A DNA stretch of 64,000 bases from Acidobacteriota bacterium (GCA_023389035.1 JAEWFC010000010.1:124001-188000); one strand, 5' to 3'. Numbered from the stretch's first letter, positions 50,004 through 60,100 are shown. Notes: generated from the sequence alone by a model not told the origin. Numbers and translations: made by a program.

Positions 50004-51704
50004 ATGAAGTTTCTAGTAAGCCAGGTCAGCTATTTCTTAAGCCAGAACCAGAGCCGGCGCAATGTCTCTGCGCTGCTGAAGTATCTCGGCTTCATCGCTG
50101 CCGTCATCGTCCTCTATTCGATCCTGTTCCATTTCATCATGGCTGCGGCCGAGGACCGCTATTTTAGTTGGGTAACCGGCTTTTACTGGACACTGACGGT
50201 GATGACGACCCTTGGGTTTGGCGACATCACGTTCCAAAGCGATATCGGGCGGGCCTTCAGCATACTCGTGCTAATGTCGGGCGTTATCCTGCTCTTGATA
50301 ATGCTGCCTTTCGCATTCATCCGGTATTTCTACGCACCTTGGCTTGAAGCACAGATACATGCCCAGTGTCCGACAGAAGTTCCCCCTGACGTGACCGGCC
50401 ATGTGATCATCTGTAACTACGAGACGATCGCACCGAGTCTGATCAAAAGGCTCAATCACAACGACATCCCTTATTTCGTGATCGAGGAAAATGCCGCGAC
50501 CGGGGCCGAACTGTTCCAGTCCGGGGTTTCGGTCGTGAGCGGCAAGGTCGACGGCCGCAAGACATATGAAAGAATGCGAGCCCAACACGCGCGGCTCGTG
50601 TTCGCCAATCTCGAGGACACGCAGAACACTAACGTCACGCTAACTGTGCGGGAGGTCGCCCCCGATGTGACTATCGCGGCAACCGCAGCTGATCCCGATT
50701 CGATCGATATCCTGGAACTAAGCGGTGCGACCCATGTGTTGCCGCTAAAACAGCGGCTTGGCGAGTATCTTGCAAACCGCATCAGTGTCGGCGAGGATCG
50801 CGCGCACGTGATCGGGAGCTTTGGATCGTGGGTGGTAGCCGAGTTTACGGTGCACAATACGACACTGCAGGGCAGAACGCTTCGGGATACAGACCTGCGT
50901 GCACGGACCGGCGTAAATATCATCGGCGTGTGGAGACGCGGCCGCCTGATGCCGACCGATGCGGAATATGTGCTTGGCGATTTTGATGTTCCACTGGCTG
51001 TCGGCACGGTTGAACAGATCGCGGAACTCGAGAAAGTTCTCGATCATGATGAACCGCTTTCCGATTCCGTTTTGATCCTTGGGGGTGGAAAGGTCGGACG
51101 TGCTGCGGCGATCGCTCTCAAGGAAAAGGGCCTGAAGGTGTTCATGGTCGAACGCGAGCCGGGCCGCTGCAGTGAGATCGGAAGCCATCTGGACCGGCTG
51201 ACGACAGGTGATGCCGCCGATCGGGAAACGCTAATGCGAGGCGGATTGATGGAATCGTCGCTGGTACTTCTTACGACAAATGACGACGCCGTCAATATCT
51301 ATTTGTCTATATACTGCCGCCGACTAAACCCGCAGGTTCGCATAATCAGCCGAATCACCCACGACCGAAACATCGAGGCGATCCATAGAGCTGGTGCGGA
51401 TTTCGTGCTCAGCTACGCACCGCTTGGGGCGGAGTCAGTCATGGCTCTCGTTCAAGGTCGGCAACCGATCATCATGGGCGAAGGCGTCGAGTTCTTCACA
51501 GCCGAGGTGACCCCGAAACTCGCTGGAAAGTCACTCGTCGAAAGCGGAATAGGAAGCAGAACAGGACTTGTCGTCCTTGCCATAGAAAAAGGAAAGGAGA
51601 CGATAGAGAACCCGGCCCCGGATACTGTGCTTCCGGCGTATGCGAAACTTGACCTGCTAGGAACGGCAGAGCAGATGGCACTTTTCCGGGATCTATTTAA
51701 CTAG
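50004..51704 (+). CDS. Two-TM potassium channel with tandem RCK (TrkA) domains
   Basis: 566 residues. Two membrane helices (about 25-48 and 85-110) flank a pore with filter TTLGFGD (GFGD rather than GYGD), a K+ channel signature. Two RCK units follow: TrkA-N 1 (HVIICNYETIAPSLIKRL), TrkA-C 1 (about 260-345, TTLQGRTLRDTDLRARTGVNIIG), then TrkA-N 2 (SVLILGGGKVGRAAAIAL) and TrkA-C 2 (VTPKLAGKSLVESGIGSRTG). This is the GsuK/MthK-like arrangement, gated by nucleotide or ions bound to the RCK ring. The GFGD variant is found in several bacterial channels. It is cotranscribed with the J-domain protein. Confidence 0.93.
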   Translation: MKFLVSQVSYFLSQNQSRRNVSALLKYLGFIAAVIVLYSILFHFIMAAAEDRYFSWVTGFYWTLTVMTTLGFGDITFQSDIGRAFSILVLMSGVILLLIMLPFAFIRYFYAPWLEAQIHAQCPTEVPPDVTGHVIICNYETIAPSLIKRLNHNDIPYFVIEENAATGAELFQSGVSVVSGKVDGRKTYERMRAQHARLVFANLEDTQNTNVTLTVREVAPDVTIAATAADPDSIDILELSGATHVLPLKQRLGEYLANRISVGEDRAHVIGSFGSWVVAEFTVHNTTLQGRTLRDTDLRARTGVNIIGVWRRGRLMPTDAEYVLGDFDVPLAVGTVEQIAELEKVLDHDEPLSDSVLILGGGKVGRAAAIALKEKGLKVFMVEREPGRCSEIGSHLDRLTTGDAADRETLMRGGLMESSLVLLTTNDDAVNIYLSIYCRRLNPQVRIISRITHDRNIEAIHRAGADFVLSYAPLGAESVMALVQGRQPIIMGEGVEFFTAEVTPKLAGKSLVESGIGSRTGLVVLAIEKGKETIENPAPDTVLPAYAKLDLLGTAEQMALFRDLFN

Positions 51705-51713
51705 ATCGAGCTG

Positions 51714-52868
51714 CTAAACGGCTTGGCCGGCTGCATGCGCTGACGCCCACGCCCATTGGAAGTTGTAACCGCCAAGCCAACCCGTAACGTCCAAAACCTC
51801 ACCGATAAAAAACAGTCCCGGAATCTTTTTTGCCTCCATCGTCTGCGATGAGATCTCATTGGTAGAAACACCGCCGAGCGTTACTTCTGCCTTGTGCCAG
51901 CCTTCCGTCTCGCGGAAAGCGACTTGCCAGCCATTGAGCAATTCACCGATGGTTTGGAGCTCGGCATTGCTCAACTGATCGACCGGTCTATTCGGGATCT
52001 TTTGTCCAAGGGATTCTATAAAACGCTGCGGGAGATAGCCTGCAAGAAAGTTTGCTGCTAATTTGCGGCTTGAACGTGCATCTTTGAGTAGTTCCGCGAC
52101 ATGCGTTCCCGGCATGGTATCTATCGTCAGCGATCCGCCGCTATCCCAGTAGTTCGAGGCTTGAAGTATCGCCGGGCCCGACAGCCCACGATGAGTGAAC
52201 AGTATATTTTCGCGAAAGGTCTGGCCATCAGCTTCGACCGCGGCATCGATCGAGACTCCTGCCAAACGCGAATCGGCCTTGCCGGCAAATACTAAAGGTA
52301 CAAGCGACGGCCTGGTCGGAATAATTTTCAGTCCGAACTGCGAGGCGATCCGGTAGCCGAGATCGGTCGCACCGATCTTCGGGAACGAAAGGCCGCCGGT
52401 CGCGACGACCAGGCTTTTCGTCGACCAAGCCCCCTTATTCGAGACGACCGTGAAATCGTTCGTCTTGGCCACCTCTGTGACCGAGCAGCCGGTCTCGATC
52501 GTTACGCGTGCGCGCCTGCATTCAGCGAGAAGCATGTCTACGATCTGCTGCGACCGTTCACGGCAGAACATCTGCCCAAGCTTTTTTTCGTAATGATCGA
52601 TACGATACTGCTTTACCAGTGCCAGAAAATCAGCAGGCGTGTACCGAGCAAGTGCAGATTTGCAGAAATGAGGATTTCCGGAGACAAAGTTTTCAGGTGA
52701 AGTGTGGAGATTGGTGAAATTGCATCGGCCGCCGCCTGAGATGAGGATCTTGCGGCCCGGAACTGCGTTGTGCTCGATCACCAGAACGCGTCTGCCGCGT
52801 TTGCCGGCCTCGATCGCACAGAAGAGCCCGGCCGCACCGCCGCCGATAACGATCACGTCGAACTGCAT
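51714..52868 (-). CDS. FAD-dependent oxidoreductase, HI0933/YhiN family
   Basis: 384 residues. The N-terminal FAD site is DVIVIGGGAAGLFCAIEAGKRG, followed by VPGRKILISGGGRCNFTN, a signature of this family. Later come TKSLVVATGGLSFPKIGATD, FTHRGLSGPAILQASNYWD and KIPGLFFIGEVLDVTGWLGG. Reactions of this family are not established, although it is nearly universal. It ends FQWAWASAHAAGQAV. The stop of the upstream DinB-fold gene overlaps its start by 1 nt (TGATG), so the two are translationally coupled. Confidence 0.93.
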   Translation of the reverse strand: MQFDVIVIGGGAAGLFCAIEAGKRGRRVLVIEHNAVPGRKILISGGGRCNFTNLHTSPENFVSGNPHFCKSALARYTPADFLALVKQYRIDHYEKKLGQMFCRERSQQIVDMLLAECRRARVTIETGCSVTEVAKTNDFTVVSNKGAWSTKSLVVATGGLSFPKIGATDLGYRIASQFGLKIIPTRPSLVPLVFAGKADSRLAGVSIDAAVEADGQTFRENILFTHRGLSGPAILQASNYWDSGGSLTIDTMPGTHVAELLKDARSSRKLAANFLAGYLPQRFIESLGQKIPNRPVDQLSNAELQTIGELLNGWQVAFRETEGWHKAEVTLGGVSTNEISSQTMEAKKIPGLFFIGEVLDVTGWLGGYNFQWAWASAHAAGQAV

Positions 52869-53380
52869 CAGGTCAGGTAACGTTCACGCAAAATGTTAGC
52901 GTGATGCCGGACATGGCCGGCCATGATAAAGGCTAACGCCCGTACGGAAACCTGAGAACCGCTCGCCGTTCCGCGAAGGTCCCAGTCCGATTCGCGAAGG
53001 CTATTTAAAAGCAGGAGATTCGCTCGCCTCGTCAGCTCAAATTCCTCGAGCATATCTGCGATCGACCTTGTCCGACTGCGGCCATTCTTAACGTAGACGT
53101 CCTGGTCGAAACCGGTAAGCGGTTCCGTGTCGCCGTGCGAGAACCGATGCAGGCGGTACCCGAAGATCTTCTCGCCATCTATCATGTGACCGATCAATTC
53201 CTTGATCGTCCACTTACCTTCTGCATAAGTGAAGTCGCCGCGATCATCGGCGGACTCGCCAACCAGGGTTCGGAGTTCAGCTGGTTGATCCTTCATTACC
53301 GATAAAACGTCTGTCTCAGGAATGCTAGAAACGTATCCGGCGTAAAACTCTGCATATTCGTTGTTCTCTGGCCGCTTCAT
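52868..53380 (-). CDS. DinB-fold protein (possible thiol S-transferase)
   Basis: About 170 residues from MKRPENNEYAEFYAGYVS. The DinB/YfiT four-helix bundle is indicated by WTIKELIGHMIDGEKIFGYR, the first metal His, and by AFIMAGHVRHHANILRERYL with the two further His. Such proteins include bacillithiol and mycothiol S-transferases, which fits a genome that carries BshB1 about 4 kb away. No substrate can be stated from sequence. The longer ORF (from 53437) crosses the divergent YceI start and is not used. A TACTAT/TATACC -10-like stretch lies 5-8 nt before the ATG. Confidence 0.87.
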   Translation of the reverse strand: MKRPENNEYAEFYAGYVSSIPETDVLSVMKDQPAELRTLVGESADDRGDFTYAEGKWTIKELIGHMIDGEKIFGYRLHRFSHGDTEPLTGFDQDVYVKNGRSRTRSIADMLEEFELTRRANLLLLNSLRESDWDLRGTASGSQVSVRALAFIMAGHVRHHANILRERYLT

Positions 53381-53440
53381 AATGCGGTATAGTATCAAAA
53401 CATTCAGAGACAAACATTGATCGAGCACTGGAGGCACCTG

Positions 53441-54136
53441 ATGAGAAGATATTTTTCCATGATCGCGGTTCTTTTCGCCGCGATATTGGTTCTTACTGAA
53501 AGTCCGTCAACGGCGATAGAACGGCAGTTTGAAGAACGGTTCGTCGTCAACGGCCAGATCGCCAAAAATGGCGATTCGGGCACGTACAATTTTGATCGAG
53601 CACACAGTTTTATCGGCTTCAAAGTAAAGCACATGGGACTGATCGAGGTTCCCGGCTATTTCCGTGACTTTACGGGAAGCGTGAATTACGACAATAAGGA
53701 CATCACTAAGTCGTCAGTGGAATTCACTGCACAGGTGACGAGTGTGGATACAGGCGTAGACGGGCGAGATGCTCATCTGAGGCGACCGGACTTTTTCGAA
53801 GTTGAGAAGTATCCGACCATGACCTTCAAGAGCACGTCGGTCTCAAAGAAGGGCAAGGGTTTCGTAGTGATGGGCGATCTGACGATGCGTGGTGTGACCA
53901 AACCGGTATCGATACCGTTTCAGTTAACGGGCTTTCTGCCGGGAAATGACCGGACCGGAATGAGAATGGGCATCACCGGTGAGACCACGCTCAACCGCAG
54001 AGATTTTGGCGTGAACTATGGCGGCAATCTGCCCGGAACCGATATCCCGCAGATCGCCGACAATATCCGCGTTGTCTTACAGATAGAAGCTGTGCAGCCG
54101 AAGGCTGCTGCTTCTGCCGCGGCGACACAAAAATAG
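53441..54136 (+). CDS. YceI family periplasmic protein
   Basis: About 231 residues from MRRYFSMIAVLFAAILVL (signal peptide); GGAGG lies 7 nt upstream, which settles this start over the earlier ATG at 53417. The YceI lipocalin-like beta barrel is typical: GTYNFDRAHSFIGFKVKHMG, VPGYFRDFTGSVNYDNKD, VDGRDAHLRRPDFFEVEKYP, VKPVSIPFQLTGF and GETTLNRRDFGVNYGG. YceI proteins bind long isoprenoids such as ubiquinone-type lipids in the periplasm. It is divergent from the DinB gene and followed by a terminator before ddpX. Confidence 0.92.
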   Translation: MRRYFSMIAVLFAAILVLTESPSTAIERQFEERFVVNGQIAKNGDSGTYNFDRAHSFIGFKVKHMGLIEVPGYFRDFTGSVNYDNKDITKSSVEFTAQVTSVDTGVDGRDAHLRRPDFFEVEKYPTMTFKSTSVSKKGKGFVVMGDLTMRGVTKPVSIPFQLTGFLPGNDRTGMRMGITGETTLNRRDFGVNYGGNLPGTDIPQIADNIRVVLQIEAVQPKAAASAAATQK

Positions 54137-54150
54137 CCGGTACGAAATAG

Positions 54151-54192
54151 AAAGGGACGGTCGAACTATTCATGGCTCGATCGTCCTTTTCT
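54151..54192 (+). terminator. Rho-independent terminator, likely bidirectional
   Basis: GGACGGTCGA ... TCGATCGTCC followed by TTTTCTT (and preceded by AGAAAG on the other strand), between the convergent YceI and dipeptidase genes. Confidence 0.75.
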
Positions 54193-54210
54193 TATTCTGA
54201 ATGGTCCACT

Positions 54211-54891
54211 TTACGGCCGTTTGCCGTTAACCGCCGCCGCATCGTCAAACGATATATCGTAGATCGCGTAGCTTTCCCAATCCTTATAGTCGAAATGCCA
54301 CCATTCGTTGGGATTGACCGTAAAACCTTCAGCTTCCATCAACTTACGAAGCATATCCCGATTTCGTCGCTCTTCTTCGGTACCGCCGGCATACTCGGGT
54401 GAAGCCCTTTCGGTGAACTCGTCGTAGCCTGAGGGCATTGGCAAGAATTCACCGGTCTTGAGGTTGAACACACTAAGATCTACGGCACACCCTCGGTTAT
54501 GCTTTGAGCCTTTTGCAGGGTCGGCGACAAATTTCCTGTGTTCCGGTATTACGGTTTCCCAAAAGAGTTTTGTAATAGACCACGGACGATAGCCATCAAA
54601 GATGACGATCCCCAGGCCTTTTTCCTTGAGCTTTCGGTGAACGGCAATGACGCCTTCGGCTGCCGGTTTCTGGAGGAATGCCCGAGCCTGTGGATAGACT
54701 TTCTTTCCAACAAAGTTGTTATCGGTAGCGTAACGGATATCCAGCCGAATAGAGCTATCCAGCGAAGTGAGTTCGATCAAGTGCGCCTCTCGTTTGTTTG
54801 GCTCTTGCGGCGGTGCGGACTGGCCAAATAATTGAAGCGTGGCGGAAAAGATCGCGATCCAAAATATTCCCAGCTTTCCCGCCCGCGTCAT
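54211..54891 (-). CDS. ddpX: D-alanyl-D-alanine dipeptidase (VanX/DdpX type, M15D)
   Basis: About 226 residues, with an N-terminal signal-like hydrophobic segment (LGIFWIAIFSATLQLFG) pointing to the periplasm. The zinc site is SKHNRGCAVDLSVF (SxHxxGxAxD), then PNEWWHFDY (ExxxH-type, Glu base and His ligand). VIFDGYRPWSITKLFWE precedes them, as in VanX. It cleaves D-Ala-D-Ala for cell-wall turnover. Vancomycin resistance is not implied, as vanH/vanA are absent. The start is set at MTRAGKL, three residues into the ORF; TATGAT lies 12 nt upstream. Confidence 0.92.
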   Translation of the reverse strand: MTRAGKLGIFWIAIFSATLQLFGQSAPPQEPNKREAHLIELTSLDSSIRLDIRYATDNNFVGKKVYPQARAFLQKPAAEGVIAVHRKLKEKGLGIVIFDGYRPWSITKLFWETVIPEHRKFVADPAKGSKHNRGCAVDLSVFNLKTGEFLPMPSGYDEFTERASPEYAGGTEEERRNRDMLRKLMEAEGFTVNPNEWWHFDYKDWESYAIYDISFDDAAAVNGKRP

Positions 54892-54959
54892 AAAACACAA
54901 CTTATCATAGGCCCGGGGCGAAAACCACGTCTATACGATGTAATTGTACCAAGATGAAC

Positions 54960-56015
54960 TTAGGGCTTTTCGTCTTCGATCGGTGCTTCGTCCTCTTCGA
55001 CGATTGTTACTTCCGTGCCGAACTTCTGATAGTCCCGGAATCTAATTACATTCCGCGATTCGAAAACCCGGTCCTTGTTTCGAATGGTGAGTCTGACATC
55101 CGACATTGTGGGCAAAAGGTAACGCTCCTCGCTGATCGTCGTCCAATCGTAGTCGATATTTCGCTTGGCCGACGGACACGGGAAAGATGCTGGGATTTCC
55201 GTCGCCTCACTCTCGATACGCAGAACGCGAAAGTTCTCGCGGTCGATCCATACCTTTCCCTTAAGTCCGGTAGTAGCAGATTGCTGTGTATATCCGGTGC
55301 AGGTGATTCCTTGCCGCGCCTTGTCACGCTCGACATTAAAATTGTAGGTAATTGTCTTACGTCCCCGGATAACATCGGTGTCCAGAACTTCAAACTTAGT
55401 CTCGCTCTCCGGTTTGAAAATCGTGGCAAGCATTGAGACGAACTCGCCCGTTGAGCTGGTGCCCCCGACCTCTTCGTAGCTCCGTTTTGAGCCAGAATCG
55501 GCTTGCGGTGCACCATTTACCGAAAGTACGCGATATTCTTCTTCACCCGATGAACGATAGCTGACACCGACGATCAGTCGGTCGAGATTTCGGAATGTAC
55601 CCGTGCCTGCGTATGCGGCCGAGCGTTGGATAAGCTGTTTCACAACGAAATCAGGCATCTCGTCGACCGCCGCCAGCGTACGCTCCCTGGCATTCGTCAA
55701 CACCTCAGCAGCTTCCGCAGCGTCCGGCCGCTGGAACGCCGCAGGATTCATCCGGCGACGGTCAGCCTCCTCGATCACTCGCTTGAGCTCCTCGTCGTTC
55801 TTGCCTTTTGTACGGGTCAGCGAGCGCAGACCGGATGTTAGTGTGAAAGAGATCCCTCGTTCTCGGACCGTCTGTACGAGTTCCGCTCGCGCCGCGGGAT
55901 CATTCTCAGCGGCGTAGAGCAGTTTAACGTACTCGGGCTGCGAAAGCGGTTTGACTTGCGCGAACACCCCGTTGAAAAGGACGATCGTAATTAAAACTAA
56001 CAGGGGCGATCTCAT
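54960..56015 (-). CDS. Hypothetical secreted protein with LolA-like C-terminal domain
   Basis: 351 residues with a signal peptide (MRSPLLVLITIVLFNGVFA). The N-terminal part is helical (EYVKLLYAAENDPAARAELV, RVIEEADRRRMNPAAF). From about 140 a beta-rich domain (RLIVGVSYRSSGEEEYRVLS, KGKVWIDRENFRVLRIESEA) resembles the LolA/outer-membrane lipoprotein-sorting fold by shape, not by clear motif. It ends with an acidic tail (TIVEEDEAPIEDEKP). I know this type only from acidobacterial genomes and cannot name it. It has its own gap on both sides and is probably monocistronic. Confidence 0.75.
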   Translation of the reverse strand: MRSPLLVLITIVLFNGVFAQVKPLSQPEYVKLLYAAENDPAARAELVQTVRERGISFTLTSGLRSLTRTKGKNDEELKRVIEEADRRRMNPAAFQRPDAAEAAEVLTNARERTLAAVDEMPDFVVKQLIQRSAAYAGTGTFRNLDRLIVGVSYRSSGEEEYRVLSVNGAPQADSGSKRSYEEVGGTSSTGEFVSMLATIFKPESETKFEVLDTDVIRGRKTITYNFNVERDKARQGITCTGYTQQSATTGLKGKVWIDRENFRVLRIESEATEIPASFPCPSAKRNIDYDWTTISEERYLLPTMSDVRLTIRNKDRVFESRNVIRFRDYQKFGTEVTIVEEDEAPIEDEKP

Positions 56016-56086
56016 TGCTGTCTTTGATGTTTCGAAGCGGTGCGCCGTTCGCCAAACCCGCGGGCTATTCAGAACGATGCAAAACG

Positions 56087-56114
56087 AAAAAAGCGGAGAT
56101 CGCTCCCCGCTTTG
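56087..56114 (-). terminator. Rho-independent terminator of the PilZ gene
   Basis: Minus strand AAAGCGGGGAGCGATCTCCG then CTTTTTTC, about 20 nt after the PilZ stop. Confidence 0.8.
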
Positions 56115-56135
56115 TATCTTGTAAAAGAAACAAGA

Positions 56136-56537
56136 CTAGTTGACCCATTCCTCTTCGTAATTAAGCTGCCAATGCCGTGTCACCCATTCCTGGGCTGCCG
56201 TCATTGCCGTAACCTTCCATTTTTTCAGGTTCTGCAGGACCGACAAGGCCGCAAGCGGCTTGCTCGGATCACGTTCGACCCTGATCACCTGAGTTTGAAC
56301 CTCGATGAGCGTTTTCTCGTCCTCGAGGATCCTCAGCTTGACCTCACTGCCTACCGGCGGCAAGGTCTCCAAATTAACTAGTGCACTGGATTCACCGATA
56401 TTTTCAGTTGTTCCCTGTACCTTTATGGTTTTGCCCGTCTCGCCGTCAACCCAGCTCGCCAACACGGGCATGTTTGCCAGTATCCGGTGATGCATCGGCG
56501 TCTTATATGATGAAGTAGCGTAATCTATTTGTGCCAT
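56136..56537 (-). CDS. PilZ-domain-like protein
   Basis: 133 residues. The single domain reads HHRILANMPVLASWVDGETGKTI, then VQGTTENIGESSALVNLETLP (where PilZ has D/N-x-S-x-x-G; here NIGESSA) and VGSEVKLRILEDEKTLIEVQTQVIRVE. The R-x(3)-R motif is weak, so c-di-GMP binding is uncertain. It may be a diverged PilZ used for protein contacts. GGGGGAA precedes the start. It is the second PilZ-like gene in the window (the other at 32026); it lies opposite the TonB receptor with a 650-nt AT-rich gap between them. Confidence 0.7.
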   Translation of the reverse strand: MAQIDYATSSYKTPMHHRILANMPVLASWVDGETGKTIKVQGTTENIGESSALVNLETLPPVGSEVKLRILEDEKTLIEVQTQVIRVERDPSKPLAALSVLQNLKKWKVTAMTAAQEWVTRHWQLNYEEEWVN

Positions 56538-57189
56538 CGAAAAAAAATTCCCCCTTTTTTAACTGGCGAAACATTGCTGCCCCGATCCTGATCTTTCAAA
56601 CAGCCCAGTTGTAGCGGACAATGTAAGCTAATCTTACAAAAAAGTCAAGTATTGCGAAAAATCACTTAACTCTCTATTTTTCAAGAACTTACAAGATATC
56701 TCGCTCGCCATGCATGCGAATTTGTGTAAATTTTCACAAATTCTTTTCGAGTCGAGATCCCGGCTGCGACCGACTTTCGCAATATGACGCGAGTAAGCCG
56801 AAAAAGGCGCACAACTATTTTCTTAAATACGATTTATTTTGACCCGATCGTCCCCAGATTTAACCCGGAGTTTACATCTCGCCGATACACTGACGATTGC
56901 CGAACTAGATATAGGATCTCGATGGACTTCGGAACTTAAGTTGCCTATCGAGGCATGTTCCCAATCGAGCTTGTGAGCGATGGACCGGGATAATCGCATA
57001 ATTATTCCGGGCGGCATTGCTAAGCGTAATTGTTGGAACAGTTAGTAAGCCGCGGCAAGGGGGCTGTAACGGTCACATACGACCAGGACTACCAAGAATC
57101 TCGCGGTTCAAATCCGAAAAATAAAAGAAAAATCCAAAATATCCGAATTTATAGTAACGAGGAATTTTTATATCAACCCAAGAGGTCAA
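56538..57189. other. AT-rich intergenic region upstream of the TonB-dependent receptor
   Basis: About 650 nt with no convincing ORF. It is much more AT-rich than the genes and probably contains the receptor promoter and the divergent PilZ promoter. A short GGTTCAAATCC at 57104-57114 looks like a tRNA T-loop but has no cloverleaf. AAGAGG lies 5 nt before the receptor start. Confidence 0.6.
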
Positions 57190-60100
57190 ATGAACCAGAT
57201 GATCATACGATTAGCAACCAGTTTTATTGCCGCATTTGTGCTGGCGTTCGCAGGGTTCGTACCCGCGGCGACCGCTCAATCCCAGGCAAGTACGGGGCAG
57301 ATCGCCGGCACAGTAACTGACGTTAATGGAGCAGTTATCCCGAACGCGACCGTTACCGTCACTAGCCAGGCGACAAACCAATCACAGACCACGACTACAG
57401 CCGACACCGGTTCTTACCGTTTCGTAACGCTGCAGCCCGGAATCTACAACGTCACGTCGAGCACGACGAATTTTGCTGAACAAACTCTTAGTGTCGAGGT
57501 GCAGGTAGGGCGCACCACGGACGCCAATTTCACTCTTGGTGCTGCTGACGTCTCCGCTGAGGTGATCGTCACCGCCGAAGGCATACAAACCACGCAGTCG
57601 AACAACGACGCAGTTGTTAGTGAGACAGCGATCACTAACCTGCCGATCAACGGCCGTCGTTTTCAGGATTTTGTAACCCTTACTCCGAGTGCACAGGTTG
57701 AAGAATCTCGCGGCCAGATCTCGCTTTCGGGCCAGAGAGGCATCAACGGCAATGTAAACGTAGACGGCGTGGACTTTAACCAGCCATTCTTTGGCGGTAT
57801 CCGCGGCGGTGAGCGGTCGAACCAAGCCTTCGTTATGCCACAGGAATCGATCAAGGAGTTCCAGGTGGTCGCGGCTGGTTACTCAGCTGAATTCGGCCGT
57901 TCGACGGGGGGTATCATCAACACGGTGACCAAGTCCGGCACGAATCAGCTTCGTGGTTCGCTCTTTTATCTCTATCGCCCGGAGCAGCTGTCCCGTAAGA
58001 ATAAATATTCCGATGCGATCCAGGAACAGAAGCTTGACGCACTCGGCATCGAAGCGACGCTCGCACCGACGCAGCATCAGTTCGGCGGTTCAGTTGGCGG
58101 CCCGCTGATCATGGACAAGCTCTTTTTCTTCGGTTCGTATGAACAGCAGCGTTTTCGTGCTCCGCGTTACGTAGTGCTTTCCGGTATCGCCGGCTACACG
58201 CCTCCTCCGGGTGACCGTGCGGTCGAGGGTTATAACTACCTAACCAGCCTCGAGACTCCCTACCAGCAGACTAACGATGCGTACGCTCTGCTTGGCAAGA
58301 TCGATTGGAACATCAACGATAACCATCGTGCGAACGTCCGCTATAACTACAGCCGCAACGATGCCTTGAATGCGGCCGCAACCGGCGAAACAACATTCGA
58401 CCCGACCACGCCCAGTGCACTTTCAGCGAACGGCATAGAGCGTAACCGTAATAACATTGTTGTCGGCCAGGTCGTTTCGAACCTTACCCCGATGGCGATC
58501 AACGAACTTCGTGTCCAGTACGCAAAGGAAAGGCGTCCGCGTGAGTCGAACGTCGAAGCTCCGAACGTATTCTTTGGTGCGAACTTTGGACAGTACGGTT
58601 CACGAAACTTCCTTCCGACCACGCAGTACGATACGCGTTGGCAGATCGCCGACAGTCTGACGTATCTTACCGGCTCGCACACGTTCAAATTTGGTGGCGA
58701 ATACAGCCGTTTATATGCGAATCAGACCTTCGGATTTAATCAGTTTGGTGCTTATTCACTGACGACCGGTGGAGCAAGCGGCATTCTCCGCGGGATCTCG
58801 AACATTCCGGATGGTAATGTTCTCGGCCGTTTCGATAACACGAATGCTCGTTACGCTCGTCAGATCGGAAACCTTGCTGCTGATTTCACTAATCACGAGG
58901 TCGCGTTCTTTGCACAGGATTCATGGCGCATCAACAATAAGTTCACGCTGAACTACGGCCTTCGTGTTGAACAGCAGTTCAATCCAGAGCCGGAAGCCAC
59001 GAATACGGACCTGATCGAGGTTGTGCGCAATACAAGATTCCCGATTCGCGGTGCAGGATTTGATCCTACACAGATCCCGGACAGCGGTTGGCAGTTCGGT
59101 CCCCGCCTCGGCTTTGCATGGGATCCGGCAGGCAATGGCCGTGACGTGATCCGCGGATACTCTGGTATTTATTATGCTCGCACTCCGGGACTGATCTTTG
59201 CCGATTCGATCAATAACTACCGTGCGACACCGGGCAACGTGAGCACGACGCTTCCGTTCTCCGGATTCAGCCAAACGACCTTTAACACATTCCTGCTCTC
59301 GCCGGCTGGTGCGAACTATCGTGCGATCACAGGATGCGACCCGACCATCGTGCCGCTGCCGCAGTCGTGTATTCCGAACACGGTATATCGCCAATTTGCG
59401 ATCGCAGGCATCAACCTTAACGCGTTTGGCCTCGACGGCCTGCCTAACGTGACCCCGGAACAGATCTCAGTGATCTCAAGCGGTCTGGGACTTTCAACCA
59501 ATCCGTTCGTCGGTGCTCAGGTGACCGGCCATGCGGAGGACTTCAAGAACCCGCGTTCCGTTCAGTTCGGATTCGGTTACGAACGTCAGATGGCACGCGG
59601 CTGGGTGCTCGGCTTTGACTATTCACACGTCAAGACCGATCGCCTACAGCGTAATCGCGATCTTAACGTTCCGTCCCCGCTGACCGGCCAGCAGTACGTC
59701 GATTTCCTGCGTGCAAACAACACGCAGGCGCGTTTCGATGCAATGGTCGCAAATGGCACGATCAATACGATCCTGACATCGGGCCGGATCTATATCGCAC
59801 AGGTAACTCCGGGCGGCCTTTCATTCCCAAGCGGCAGTGTCACGACGCGTCAGCGTCCGACGAATGATCCGCTGCTGTCGACCAACCGCCTCGCACTCGG
59901 TGGCGTTCAGGTTCGCGAGTCTACAGGTAAATCGTTGTACCGCGGCCTTACCATCCGTACGCGCGTGGTCAAGAGTTGGGTACAGCTCAACGCCTATTAC
60001 ACACTTGCGAAGAGCGAGTCAGATGACGACAACGAACGTGATTCAGGTGGCGTCGCTTATGCTAACCCGTACAATCTGCGCGGCGAGTATGGGCCGTCGC

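Noticed and set aside
54211..54891. Vancomycin-resistance gene vanX
   Set aside because: No vanH, vanA or regulator is present; a housekeeping DdpX-like role in wall recycling is more likely.
57040..57125. tRNA-like stretch containing GGTTCAAATCC
   Set aside because: The T-loop-like motif has only three pairs beside it and no acceptor, D or anticodon arms can be drawn.
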